Below, one piece after another: positions 21,813 to 32,320 of a stretch of DNA of 64,000 nt. How positions within the stretch are numbered: position 1 is the stretch's first letter; each line of letters starts with the position of its first letter. The stretch is from Histoplasma ohiense. Its lineage: Eukaryota; Ascomycota; Eurotiomycetes; Onygenales; Ajellomycetaceae. The position numbers and the translations under genes were made by a program. The notes beneath the pieces are model-generated. The model searched no databases. It was not told the DNA's origin and saw nothing but the letters and a program-made list of their open reading frames with translations. The stretch lies in NCBI GenBank assembly GCA_017607445.1, contig JAEVHH010000002.1:372001-436000 (forward strand). The letters run 5' to 3'.

Positions 21813-23498
21813 ATGTCTTCCCGACCGATGCTCAAGCTGACCTTCAGCAAGCCAAAGGTCGATCAAGTTGCTAAATCTTCTTCTTCTCCTCCTCCTCCTC
21901 CTCCCTCTAACCCAACTACGCCTGGAGGCTCGTCACTTCCTAAACTCAAATTCAAAATTGGCTCAAAACCAAGCGCTGAAGAATCCGCCGCCCCCCCAGC
22001 TTCCGCTTCCAAATCGCCTAAAAAACCCAAGGCCTCCCGCCCCAAGACCTCTCAGGATACTCCACGAGCAGGTACATCAAAGAAACGAGGAAGAGAATCT
22101 TCCAATAACGATGCGGACATCGGCACGACGGCTAAAGGGTCGGCGACTAAAGCTTCAAAGCAACCAGCTGTAAAGCGCATAAAGCTCAGTACCAGGCCAC
22201 CGCCATCCATTCGTTTGCGAAGCAAGGGAGAACCGCCTGTGAGACCAAAAGGTGTGGGATATGATTCTGAAGCTTCAGACACGGAAAGGGACCCCGCTCT
22301 GGAAGAGCAGTTCATCCTCCGTATGCTACCTGGAGAGGATTGTGACTACCTCCGCCAGGCCGTGATGGAGAAACGCTTTGGGCCTCGTAGCCAGGGAGGC
22401 GCCGATATTAGCTTCAAGTCACTGACAAGGGACGGACGGCGCGCTGTTCTCAATATTCGCGGACACATATATGCAGCATCCCTCGTCGACCTACCTTGTA
22501 TCATCGAGGGAATGAAGAGCTGGGACAAGCGGGGCTGGTATAAATCCGCAGACATCTGCCAGATGCTTCTAGTCCTTGGTCGTGTGAACTCGGATGATGA
22601 AGCACGTACCTACCCCCTGCCCAGGGACGTCGACGAGTCCACTTTCCAATACGCCCATGGCATTACCCCGCCCCTACGTTGGGTGCGCAAGAGACGGTTC
22701 CGGAAGCGCATTAGCAACAGAACCATTGAGGCGGTCGAGCTGGAGGTGGCGCGCTTACTCAAGGAGGACATGGCAGCTGAGAGCCCTCCTGAGTTCGAGA
22801 TAATGGATTACACGCAGTATATGAGGGAAACTAGTGCTATGAGTGACGATGGCGCGAGGTATGGTTTGACAGGCCAGGAGTATGATGATGAGCAAGATGC
22901 AGAAGGGGAAGTAGACGAGTATGGCATGGATGGCTATACTCAGCCCTCGGCACGGGAAGGAACTGCCGACTACTTCGAAGATGAGCTTGCTGCTGAAATG
23001 GAAGCGGCACTTGCGGCTCATGCCGATGGCGATTCTGCTCCCGGCCCAGCCTCCACCTCCGCAACTGCGGGAGATACCCAAAACAATATGTCTACCCCCA
23101 CTCAAGCCACAGTGCCAATAACGAAAATGGGACCCGAAAGCCATACGGAGGGCGAAGTCGATGTTTACGTCGACGCCAGCACACCCAACTCCAAGCCCCA
23201 AACGCCAGCTGAAACATCAGGGGACGAGGACGAAGATGACGAAAGCGAGGATGGCTCTTCAGGTGACGAGGCTAACGAAGCTGACCTAGACGAAGACGCT
23301 CTAGAGCAGCAACGACAACTAGAGCAGCAGCGGGAGGAGATTGCCGAGCTGGAGGTGCTGGTGCAGACTGAGACGCTCAAGTGGGAGAGTATGGCGAATC
23401 CGATATTGAAATCAAAGCTTGGCAAACGAGTGCAGAGTCTTAAGCAGGCGCTGGAATTGAAGAAGGTTTCATTCGGGGAGGGCGACGAGGATGGGTAG
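21813..23498 (+). CDS. taf7: Transcription initiation factor TFIID subunit TAF7 (TAFII55)
   Basis: An intronless frame of 561 residues from ATG at 21813 (MSSRPMLKLTFSKPK). The frame also runs 11 codons further upstream, but only from a TTG. A basic, Pro/Ser-rich N-terminal region (PKLKFKIGSKPS, RPPPSIRLRSKG) precedes the TAFII55 N-terminal domain at about 162-330: LEEQFILRMLPGEDCDYLR, DGRRAVLNIRGHIYAASLV, DLPCIIEGMKSWD, YKSADICQMLLV and HGITPPLRWVRKRRFRKR. These are the canonical TAF7 blocks that contact TAF1 and restrain its activity before initiation. The C-terminal half is acidic and ends in a coiled coil (LEQQRQLEQQREEIAELEVLV). The protein is nuclear. It lies head-to-head with a second TFIID subunit gene. 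Confidence 0.95.
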   Translation: MSSRPMLKLTFSKPKVDQVAKSSSSPPPPPPSNPTTPGGSSLPKLKFKIGSKPSAEESAAPPASASKSPKKPKASRPKTSQDTPRAGTSKKRGRESSNNDADIGTTAKGSATKASKQPAVKRIKLSTRPPPSIRLRSKGEPPVRPKGVGYDSEASDTERDPALEEQFILRMLPGEDCDYLRQAVMEKRFGPRSQGGADISFKSLTRDGRRAVLNIRGHIYAASLVDLPCIIEGMKSWDKRGWYKSADICQMLLVLGRVNSDDEARTYPLPRDVDESTFQYAHGITPPLRWVRKRRFRKRISNRTIEAVELEVARLLKEDMAAESPPEFEIMDYTQYMRETSAMSDDGARYGLTGQEYDDEQDAEGEVDEYGMDGYTQPSAREGTADYFEDELAAEMEAALAAHADGDSAPGPASTSATAGDTQNNMSTPTQATVPITKMGPESHTEGEVDVYVDASTPNSKPQTPAETSGDEDEDDESEDGSSGDEANEADLDEDALEQQRQLEQQREEIAELEVLVQTETLKWESMANPILKSKLGKRVQSLKQALELKKVSFGEGDEDG

Positions 23499-24838
23499 AT
23501 GCCAAATACCATCGGGCAACGGACGCCACGCTAACTTGTTCACTGGTTCCTTTGAATTTATACTAATTATTCCGATAATAATGAGGGTATGTGAGTTTTT
23601 GTTTACGGGGATAGACTTTATTCGAGTTCTTACTATATGTTACCCCTGCTCTTGTCTTTACGTTTGTTGGGAGAGACGTAGTTGCATGGTTATGGTTATA
23701 GCCTCGCTAAAGGATTGAGGAGCAATCTGACTTTCCATGCTGATGGCACTGACTACTGGGTGAGAATGGCATATTCTTGAAATGCGTGGCGGGATATGTA
23801 TATGATTGTGAGAAGCCTCTCTTAGCAATCGTCTTACCTCCATACAATATATCTTCCATCTCCAGTCCCTCTTTGTGCTGTAGTGACAGTAGAGGTAACC
23901 TGGTTTTACCTAGGAGGTGGGATGCAAGTGGGATTTTTTAGTTTTTTCTTTTGATACAAACCCCTTGCGCTCTCTGTGTGCTACACTGCATAGCAGCTTG
24001 ACCAAAACAGTAGACTTGCTATGGGTTATCTTATCTGGCTAGAAGCAAAGCATAGGACAACAGAAAATTTCACATAGAATTAAGGTAGGATTGGTATGAG
24101 TCTTTGATAAAATCCTCCCATCATGTTGTCTAGGCGCTGATCCTAATGTATTCACTTAAAAGTGTTAAGTCTTGACTGTTGTAAGGGGGCTTGGGGAATT
24201 GAATATTAGGCTCTCACATTGTCCAGCCCCCCTTTTTTCGATTCACCGGGGTTGTCTGCCCTGACAGAACTCAAACAACTACCACACAGACAACCTGGTC
24301 ATCTAGAGTTTTTCATTCTTGATGACAACTGTTTTATCTCTATGTATCTCTTTAACAGCGAATCTTCTGTTCTCTGAATTGGAGATCATTGTCATCTGCT
24401 CACAATAAACAAAGCACCACAAACCCCAGGTAATACCGCCCACGCAGCAGAAAGAAACAAAGAAAAGGACAATCCATAGCCATGGCAATGGCTGCAGCTC
24501 ATCGGATGCCCAAAAGCTTCACCTCTGGCTTCCTGACAGTCCCGGAGCAGAGAAATGAGTAAGTGATCACACCAATTCTCCGCTGCCCCTTTGTTGAACG
24601 AGGCACTAGTTATTTGAGAGAGAAGCCAGGAAGAGGAGCACAGTATTATTGTTAAGGCAGACAATCCTCTGTTTTGTATCCCTTGTCTCCTTGCCTGGTC
24701 TTTTCCCCATCTCGCTCCTTCTAGCGGCTGCATGCAGTTTTGCATGCAGTTTGCTTTGGATTGCGGCTCCTTGTCACATTCTTTATTCTTTACATCAAAG
24801 AGAAGAGACAAAAATCACTAATTGTTGTGACAAATAGT
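23499..24838. other. Intergenic region with no supported gene
   Basis: AT-rich with several short frames on both strands. One minus-strand frame near 24303-24488 encodes a hydrophobic stretch followed by a charged tail, but it has no ATG. There is no recognisable domain or RNA gene. Confidence 0.5.
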
Positions 24839-25469
24839 ATGGGCGCGTTTGCCAGGATGCCTCCGTTGACACCGGTGAAGGAGATGGGGATGCCACTGAC
24901 AATTCGCCAGCGTCGGTGAGTCTAGTTGATTTCTGGCTGATGCTATCCTCATCCCTCCTTGCCTTCCTAGTCTACTTTCGGGCAAGAGAGCCAGACTTCT
25001 CGCAGAATCAGGGGCCTCAAGAGAGGTGGGACCAAAGGAGGTGAACAGCAGTAGTGATGCGAAACTTTCAGCCCCTAGTACGAGATTATGGCCACGAGAC
25101 AGAGAACATAGCCCACTGATAGAAGAACTAAAAAGAAGGGAGAGCATAATGCTGACTATGATGTATTTCACAGTCGCTTTCCCAACAATTTAGCAATTAT
25201 CCTTCCGGATAACTACGAGGAATCATTGCCACAATTGAGGACAACAAGCCACGACCAACAGGACGTGCAGAGCCTGCAGAACCAGCAGGACGAATACGAC
25301 CAGCAGACGGAGCAAGATCATCTCGGAGAAAAATCCGCCGAGGCTACGGCTGCAGAATGGATGTGCTGGCTTAAAATCATGGTCCCAGACACGAACATTC
25401 AGTGGTACGTGACGGACAACAGAAACGAGATCTACAAGTTCTATGTGGATTATCAGGTGAGTTCAAAAG

Positions 25470-25514
<45 letters not shown>

Positions 25515-26225
25515 CCTCCTCTAGATGACAGACTTCCTGTGGATTTTCAATCTCTTCATACTCGGTATAGTATGGGAGGGCGTGAGAATGCTATGTCAAA
25601 AAGACAAGCAATCATAAATAGGAAGAATGTCAATGGAAACAAAAAATGAAATGAAAAAGCGAAAAGCGAAAAGAAAAAAAAAAAAACTAATGTCTCAACA
25701 TTCCCTCAATAACAGATCATAAAGAGTCTCTGGGACGGGTTTTCAGGAGGCAGTCTGATTCATTATGTATGGCGTGTGAAGGAGAATTCATCACCATCAC
25801 CACCTGCCGCTCTCATCAAATTACCCATCGAAATAGTAATGATGATCTTCAATGAGCTCGACGTTCCCGACCAAGTGTGTCTAGGCCTGACAAGTAAAGC
25901 CTTGGCAAACATCACCCGCCACCTGAACGGTGGTTACGGCGTACTATATGACAGTTCCATGAGACTGCAGATCCTCTTCCGGTTGGAATCGTGGATGACG
26001 GACGTGCGCCGGTTGTGCATGGCCTGTGGAAAATATTTCCCATTCGACCCGCTGTTCTGGAAGGAGCGGAAGCGTCAAGGGCGGTGTAGGACGCGTAGCA
26101 TGGTGTATGGACGCGTGGATGCGGATTTTGAGTTCCAGGGGGAGACGTGTCCGGAGTGCGCAGCGGCGATATCATGGGGAAATATTGCGATGGCGCATAT
26201 TGGAGTGCAAATGGCTGTTCGCTAG
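24839..26225 (+). CDS. F-box domain protein (5' exon structure uncertain)
   Basis: The last exon, from 25715, carries an F-box: ALIKLPIEIVMMIFNELDVPDQVCLGLTSKALANI. After it come two Cys pairs (CMACGKYF and CPECAAA), possibly a small zinc site. Upstream it joins in phase, through an intron of about 258 nt (GTGAGT at 25457 to AACAG), to an exon ending WYVTDNRNEIYKFYVDYQ. That intron contains an uninterrupted run of about 43 A. The most 5' exon is probably 24839-24915 (MGAFARMPPLTPVKE...RQR, GTGAGT donor), then 24971 onward after a 55-nt intron. The link from that exon to the one at about 25173 is unclear: the frame ends at a TAG near 25191, and I could only propose weak donors. F-box proteins are substrate receptors of SCF ubiquitin ligases. 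The substrate is unknown. Confidence 0.55.
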
Positions 26226-26480
26226 ATGGTAGATTGTGATTCCGTTTCATTGCCGTCATGCCATATGGCTCCATATTTAAAGATATGGGTGGGTTTTGCC
26301 ATTTTCAATGCTTCCGGCAACATTGCAGAGAGGTTCTGAATGACATTACTTGGTCGATTCATGTGGACCAGCGCCGAAACGAAAAACCCCGATGATGGTA
26401 TAAAACGTATGTCGTATGTACCATAAGTACACTGTACATAGATAACCTTTCCCGGTGTGCATATATTTTAATACCGTCTC

Positions 26481-27329
26481 TCACTTCTTTGCTCTACTGT
26501 TACTCCGCGTTTTCATAGGTTGCTCCAGATTATCCGTAAATGGCCGGTACGGTGCCGCGATGAAATGCTCCGGTGCTCTTTGCCGAGGCGGGACATTATC
26601 CCTCCGCGGTTCCCCGGGCGTTGGGCGCCGTCTTTGTTCTTCATGCAGCTTATCCAGCGATTCGCCAACGATGTGATATTTAGCCCAGTTGATAGGCGGC
26701 ATGCGCACAACTTTTTGCGGCGTGGGAATTTTTCCAAAGGACTGAAGTGACTGCTGATCGACATCCGTAGCGTCTTCATCCCTAACGCTAGTCGTACTTG
26801 CATCCACCTGGGCTGTTGTTCCACCTGCATGTTCACCTTCATCATCATCGAGGGCGGTGGGGTTGAAGATGTCGCCTGCCTTGGAGGCTAGGTTCCCTTT
26901 GGCGAGTTCCCTCGCAAACTCTTCGGGATGTTCCACCGCAGCTTGTTTCATTTGGTCTAGCGTTTTCATGTCACGTAGTGCCTGTTGTTTTTGTATCTGG
27001 AGGATGGAGATGGCGGAGCGCAAGGCGATGACATCTGGGTTGTCACTCTCAGATATGGGGATCGGTGCAGGCTCAACCATAAATGAGGTTGCAGGGGTAG
27101 ATACGGGCAGCGCAGTAGAGATATTATGTGCATTGGTATTCGCGGGGTTAGCAGTGGCAAGAGAGAAGGCGGTGGCAGCAAAGGTGGAGGGAGGTGGGAT
27201 AGACTGCTGCATTGGTGATGGAGGGGGAAGCATGGGGGCGTGGGAGAGGACGGGGGTAATGGGAGAGTATGGGGGGGTGGGGAGGAGTGTGGGGAGGTTC
27301 TCCCGGCCGCGGAGGACTGTCTTGAGCAT
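26481..27329 (-). CDS. Coiled-coil protein of unknown function, probably nuclear
   Basis: A single frame of 282 residues from ATG at 27329. The N-terminal 90 residues are Pro/Ser/Thr/Ala-rich and low in complexity. A helical segment follows (DVIALRSAISILQIQKQQAL, RDMKTLDQMKQAAVEHPEEF), then an acidic linker. The C-terminal block (VRMPPINWAKYHIVGESLDK, LHEEQRRRPTPGEPRR, APEHFIAAPYRPF) looks conserved and ends in a basic NSRAKK tail. I do not recognise a named family. The composition, with a short basic C-terminal block behind a coiled coil, suggests a chromatin or transcription complex subunit, which is only a guess. The gene converges on the F-box gene, with 255 bp between stop codons. Confidence 0.65.
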   Translation of the reverse strand: MLKTVLRGRENLPTLLPTPPYSPITPVLSHAPMLPPPSPMQQSIPPPSTFAATAFSLATANPANTNAHNISTALPVSTPATSFMVEPAPIPISESDNPDVIALRSAISILQIQKQQALRDMKTLDQMKQAAVEHPEEFARELAKGNLASKAGDIFNPTALDDDEGEHAGGTTAQVDASTTSVRDEDATDVDQQSLQSFGKIPTPQKVVRMPPINWAKYHIVGESLDKLHEEQRRRPTPGEPRRDNVPPRQRAPEHFIAAPYRPFTDNLEQPMKTRSNSRAKK

Positions 27330-28344
27330 CCATTTCTGTCACTTTATTGCTGGATCTCTTACTTGAGTGACCTATCTTGATGATTGAAGCTTCTCCATAT
27401 AAACTAAAGACTGGATTCGTTGTTCTTCCTGGGGGGGGGGCAGAGGTAATGATTAGCTAAGAGCGTAGTCAGCAACCTCCTACGTCTCATTGGTTGTATG
27501 TCGATCTTATTAGGCCACTGGGGCCAAAGAGCTCCATCACCACCAGCGTCGTGGTGGTATAGGGTACGAATCACCTAATCCAATCCCTCCAACAAATCTT
27601 GTTATACGGAGGCTAGAATATCTGCAGGTTACACGTCGTGTAGTCTCCTTGATCTACGATGGGATGGTCACAGACGGCGATTGCTTTAACTCCAACAAGA
27701 GCGAACAGGACACTTTCTCTGCTTTTCCGCCCCCAAGAGGGCTGAAAGGACCGGGCATTCAACATATCCAAATCCTTGGACAGAAGTATGCGCCATTGGT
27801 AAAAATAAACTCAGCTTATAAGCACTTAACGGAGTTCGGATAGTAGTATTATGTTGGCTGTAGAGTGACTGAGCATCCCGCTCTGCAATGTTATAAATCA
27901 ATACACCTCTATCTACGTGGGGAACCAGACGCATAAAGATTGCCTTGGCGGAAGCGGGATTACATAGGAAAAGAGTTCAGCTTTCATCCATTTTTGAACT
28001 AATGATTTGTAAATATATTAGCTAGTTGTCTGGCGGCTCAAGAGAAGGGGAAATACGCAAGACTATCAGCAATTCTATACTAATACCAGCAAATAGCTCG
28101 CTCCAGTTACCTCTTTTGTTATTACAGATTAGTGTTCTCTCAGTAAGTATTTGTCAGTCAGCTTATCAATCTCAACAGGGGTTTCTTTCCGAGCCGCTTT
28201 TGCTATCTGTCCCTGTGAGTTATATATATCTCCAGTGGAGACCAGGACTAGAGGTAGTTATTCGCTACGGAATCGTTCCCAAGTCACCACGAACACAATT
28301 TAACGCCCAGCTCATATTAAACTGCAAGCCCCGAATCGCCCAAG
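27330..28344. other. Divergent promoter region between coiled-coil gene and flavin monooxygenase
   Basis: About 1 kb without a supported gene. It includes a G10 run near 27432-27441 and a short C/T-rich stretch upstream of the monooxygenase start. Confidence 0.5.
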
Positions 28345-30352
28345 ATGGCAACAAAATACGAGAAACGTGTCCGCGCTCCCGTCGCCGAGCTGCCATCGTA
28401 TATTCCCACGGTGCCTGTCTTGGAGAATGAACAAAGCCTGAATGCTGCTGGAGAAGCCCAGGCCTTTCTGCATTCTTTCTCTAGGGCTGTAGGCAAACAA
28501 GATTGGGAAGCCTTTAGCAATCTCTTCTGCAATGGCTGTTTCTGGAAAGACAGCTTGACCCTGACTTTCGACAAGCGGACTTTGTCCGGGAGAGACAAGA
28601 TTGTTGCAGCGTGGAAGACACTCTCCGAGACCCGGAAGCCCACGGTCTTTACCTCTAAGCAAGAGTATGGACTCGGGATTGAACCGAAATTCGAGCGTCT
28701 TTCTCCGACTTTGGCATCCCTAGATGTGCCCTTCTGTTTCACCACTGACAATCCCAAATCCAACAATATTGGCCTTGTCAAGCTGATCCCCGAAGGTGGC
28801 CAATGGAAGATCTGGGTACTGTCTACCGACGTTGTTTCTCTCACAGAACACCCGTTTGAAACCCTTCCACGGAAAACCCCGTCATCAGTTCCAGCCTCTC
28901 AAAGAGGTAAGGCTCAAGCGCAAGGTCTGCCACACCTGCAAGGCGTCTTGGATGTCGTCGTAATTGGGGCCAGTTGCAGTGGGTTAGCGAATACTATCAT
29001 GCTCGACTCTATTGGGGTGAATGTTGCCGCTTTTGAAACCTACCCTGTCGCTTGCGGTAACTGGTCGGGTAACGGAAAAGACTATGTGACCATTCATCAT
29101 AACAAGCTCATGGTAGCTTTGCCAGGATTCCCTATCCCTGAAGATTATCCGGAATATCTACCTGGCCGAGACTTCACAAGATACGTTTCGAGCGCTGTCG
29201 AGGCGCTCAAACTGCCATTATTCTGTGGAGTCAAGGTAGTGAGAAACAATTGGGATGAGACCGCTGGTCTGTGGAAGGTGGTGATCCAGGATGTAGAAAC
29301 AAAGGAAGAAGAAACAGTAGAAGCCAAGAACATTGTCATATCGACCGGCTTCCTAATATCCCCAGAGAGCCCAAGCTTCCCCAACTTATCGGACCGCAAT
29401 CTGTTCCAGGGCGTCGTCCAACACGCGGCGGAATACAGCACAGCCGAGAAATATGTGGGCAAGGATGTCGTCATCGTTGGCTCAGGGAATTCGGCTCACG
29501 ACATAGCACGCAACCTTGTCCATGGGCATGCTAAGAGCGTAACCATGCTACAACGCAGTCCGACGATTCTCACTAGCCATGAAGCCATGAAACCTATCAT
29601 CGAGGCACGATACCAGGGCAATATGCCCGTTGCGACAGCGGACTTCTTGCAACAATCGCTGCCTACTGGAATTGCTCGAGATGTGTCCCGGGGGATAATA
29701 TCCATGGTGATGAAATCGCAACCCGACCTTCTGGCTCGTCTTGAAAGCAAGGGATACATGCCCAAAAAGGACGCTTGCATGGTCACCCTTGTATACGAGG
29801 ATCGCGGCCACGCAGCTTACATGGATCAGCTGAGGACGTTTGATCTTGTGTTTGAGGACAAGATCAAGATAGCGCGGGGTGATGCTCGCAAATTCGTTCC
29901 AGACGGCATCGTCGCATTCGACAAGGATCAAGGGAAAGAAGTTGTTTTAAAAGCCGACGGTGTTGTCCTTGCCACTGGATACCGCGATGTAGATCTTCCG
30001 GACCGGTATGCACAGACGGGCTTCCTTGACAGTAAATCGGCTGCCATGATCGAGAACGTTAGCGAAGCAGGTGTGGATGTAGAAGGGGAGTTGCCAGGCT
30101 ATTTCACACACTCGGGGCGTGAGTAACACCAGCATGAGTCTCTGCTTTGGAAGCACTTCATACTAAAAACTCTCCAGATCCGCACCTCTACTTTGGTGGA
30201 TACACAATTATAAATAACCGCTGGGTTGTGAGTCAGCTCCTATCACCTAAACTTATCCACAGCTAACACGTTGATCATAGTCGAGACTTACTGCAATTCA
30301 AGTCATGGCCGACATTGCTGGGAAATTTCCATCCAGGTACGCGCGTGAATGA
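28345..30352 (+). CDS. Flavin-containing monooxygenase with NTF2-like N-terminal domain
   Basis: Exons 28345-30118, 30178-30227 and 30281-30352 give 631 residues. The introns are 59 and 53 nt (GTGAGT...TCCAG; GTGAGT...CATAG), and the last two exons restore HPHLYFGGYTIINNRWV and SRLTAIQVMADIAGKFPSR. Residues about 38-165 (AFLHSFSRAVGKQDWEAFSN, LSGRDKIVAAW) resemble a SnoaL/NTF2-like fold. The FAD site follows at about 205 (VVVIGASCSGLANTIML). The FMO fingerprint FQGVVQHAAEY fits FxGxxxHxxxY near 353, the NADPH site VIVGSGNSAHDIA lies near 378, and the ATGY motif lies near 542. Proteins of this layout are YUCCA-like or class B flavoprotein monooxygenases. The substrate cannot be read from sequence. 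The first dinucleotide motif is GASCSG instead of the usual GxGxxG. No biosynthetic cluster genes are adjacent. Confidence 0.85.
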
Positions 30353-32320
30353 AATGTAGGCATATTCTGGCGGCTTTGAAGAATGAACAAAACTCCATTC
30401 CAGCTGACGTCTGACTGGACGGGCCGCTGCGGCCATGTCAGAGGATTGTGACTTCAAAGCCTATGCCTCTGAATCAGAGTCTGCAATTGCCAATTTTTTA
30501 ACGCGTTTAGTTCTATATTTACAAGAATTGTGTCATGCGGCTCCCTGCGGTGACCACTATTAAATGGAGAGGCGCATCATGCATCTTCTAGGTCTAGCAT
30601 TCTCTTGGCGAAAGCATTTTCTAGCTGGAGCATGGAAAGCTTGTTGGTAGTGGAAACAGCAGAAAGTAATATAACACACTTGCATGCCAGTTCGGGGTTC
30701 CAACTCTCAGGCAGTTATGCAGCGTACGACTATAAATGCAGGTGTTCCCGCTCTTTTCTTGGAAATCTAGCTATTCTTGCAAGAAATACCATCCTGTCAG
30801 ACACCAGAGCTTCCGCTATTCATAGTCTTCTTGATCGTTCTGTGTCTCTGCCTTGTCAGGCCTTTCCTGGCCCTCCTCAGCTATTATATTGGAGTACTGT
30901 GGACGGGACTACCTGGAATTGAGCTCATTTTTGCTGCATGTACCGCCATTGACGAGCTACAGAAAATGCGCTTGATGGCCACGCACGAAACTTTGCCTGC
31001 ACAGATTCGTTGTCAAATCCCCAATTTAAACTGAAGGGCATAATGAGAAAACATGTCATTTGTATTATAGGAGGAAGTGGAGAAAGTAACTAGCACAAGG
31101 AGACTGAAAAGGGGCAGTATAAATAAGTGCATGTAAAGACAGTAGAGAAAGAAAGTATCACTGAGAGTGAATGAAGAAAATGCTTCAAAGAAGTGGAAGA
31201 CATTGAATTTATATGTTGTGAGGAGTAGAGCATCACTGCTCTACAACAAGGCTGAGCATTGATAGTTTGTAGATATGACATCGCGACTATTGCTGTCTCT
31301 GAGGTATGTGGAACATGATTGTTGTCAAGAGGTGTTGAGATAGTTATGTTTGTTGAAATATTATCTCAGCAAGCTCACGCGTCACAGGATAATAGCTGTT
31401 TAAACTAATCTCAAATAAGTAATCAACTAACTCAAAATGGTCATATCACATGATGTGCAATTTATCCTGCGGAGCATCTGAGAAACAATGGTTCCCAGTT
31501 TGTGAGTAACACAGGAATGATTTGCTCTATAGATGTCTGTGATAGCCTTCGAAGCTAGATCAGAATTCAAGTATTGAATGCTCTACTGAACAAGTTCAAC
31601 ACTCAGCTGAGGTGTTAGAAGGTTATGAAGTTGGTTGACATCAGTTTCAACTCTCTCAATCAGAATACTGTTACACCTTACTCAAGCGTTGCGAGTGTGA
31701 TCCGGGATAGACTGGCTTTGTTCGAGTAGAAATCTTCCGAATCATCTGTTGATCAAGTATGTAATGTTTTCTCCAGACCCTGAATCCCACAGGGAAGCCT
31801 TAAGTGATAATGTAGTGAGTGACTAACCAGGCACGAGCAAGCAAGGTTAACTGCTTGATCAAAAAAACATACACAATAAATAGCTATGATCATTTACTAT
31901 TCATTGGCCTTCGGCCCTACCTCTCTCTCTCTTTTGTCCTTTCTTACTATATAATTTATATAGTATTCATATTCACTCCTTTAATACCAGACCATAGTTG
32001 TAGGGAAGGTAGACAGACCCTGGACTGGATTTTGTAGGCAATATCAATAGTGCTCCTAGAAGTCAAAGACAAAATGCAAACAGAGAACTTGAAGACATAC
32101 AAAGCAGGCAAAAATAGCATCTTATTATATAGTTGTACCAATGAAGATTAATTAAATGGAACCACACACATGAGATGCGAAAACTCTGTGGTTTACAAAA
32201 ATGATGGTGGGATGTTTTCTTTGTCATGGCCCGGCGAAGAGCCCTTTGTCAACCTTCGCCATCCGCCATCCAACCGCCTACCGCAACAACCTGCCCCTCA
32301 AAAAATACAGGTAGGAGACA
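30353..32320. other. AT-rich gene-poor region, possibly eroded repetitive DNA
   Basis: No gene is supported. The sequence is AT-rich, and every frame is broken by stops within about 100 codons. Near 31350 there is TGTTGAAATATTATCTC, reminiscent of a fungal LTR start, but I found no matching second copy in the window. Promoter sequence of the Ofd1-type gene occupies the last few hundred bases. Confidence 0.45.

Noticed and set aside
24303..24488. Minus-strand frame encoding a hydrophobic segment and charged tail, like a small membrane protein
   Set aside because: It starts only at TTG, and there is no ATG in frame, no partner exon and no recognisable family.
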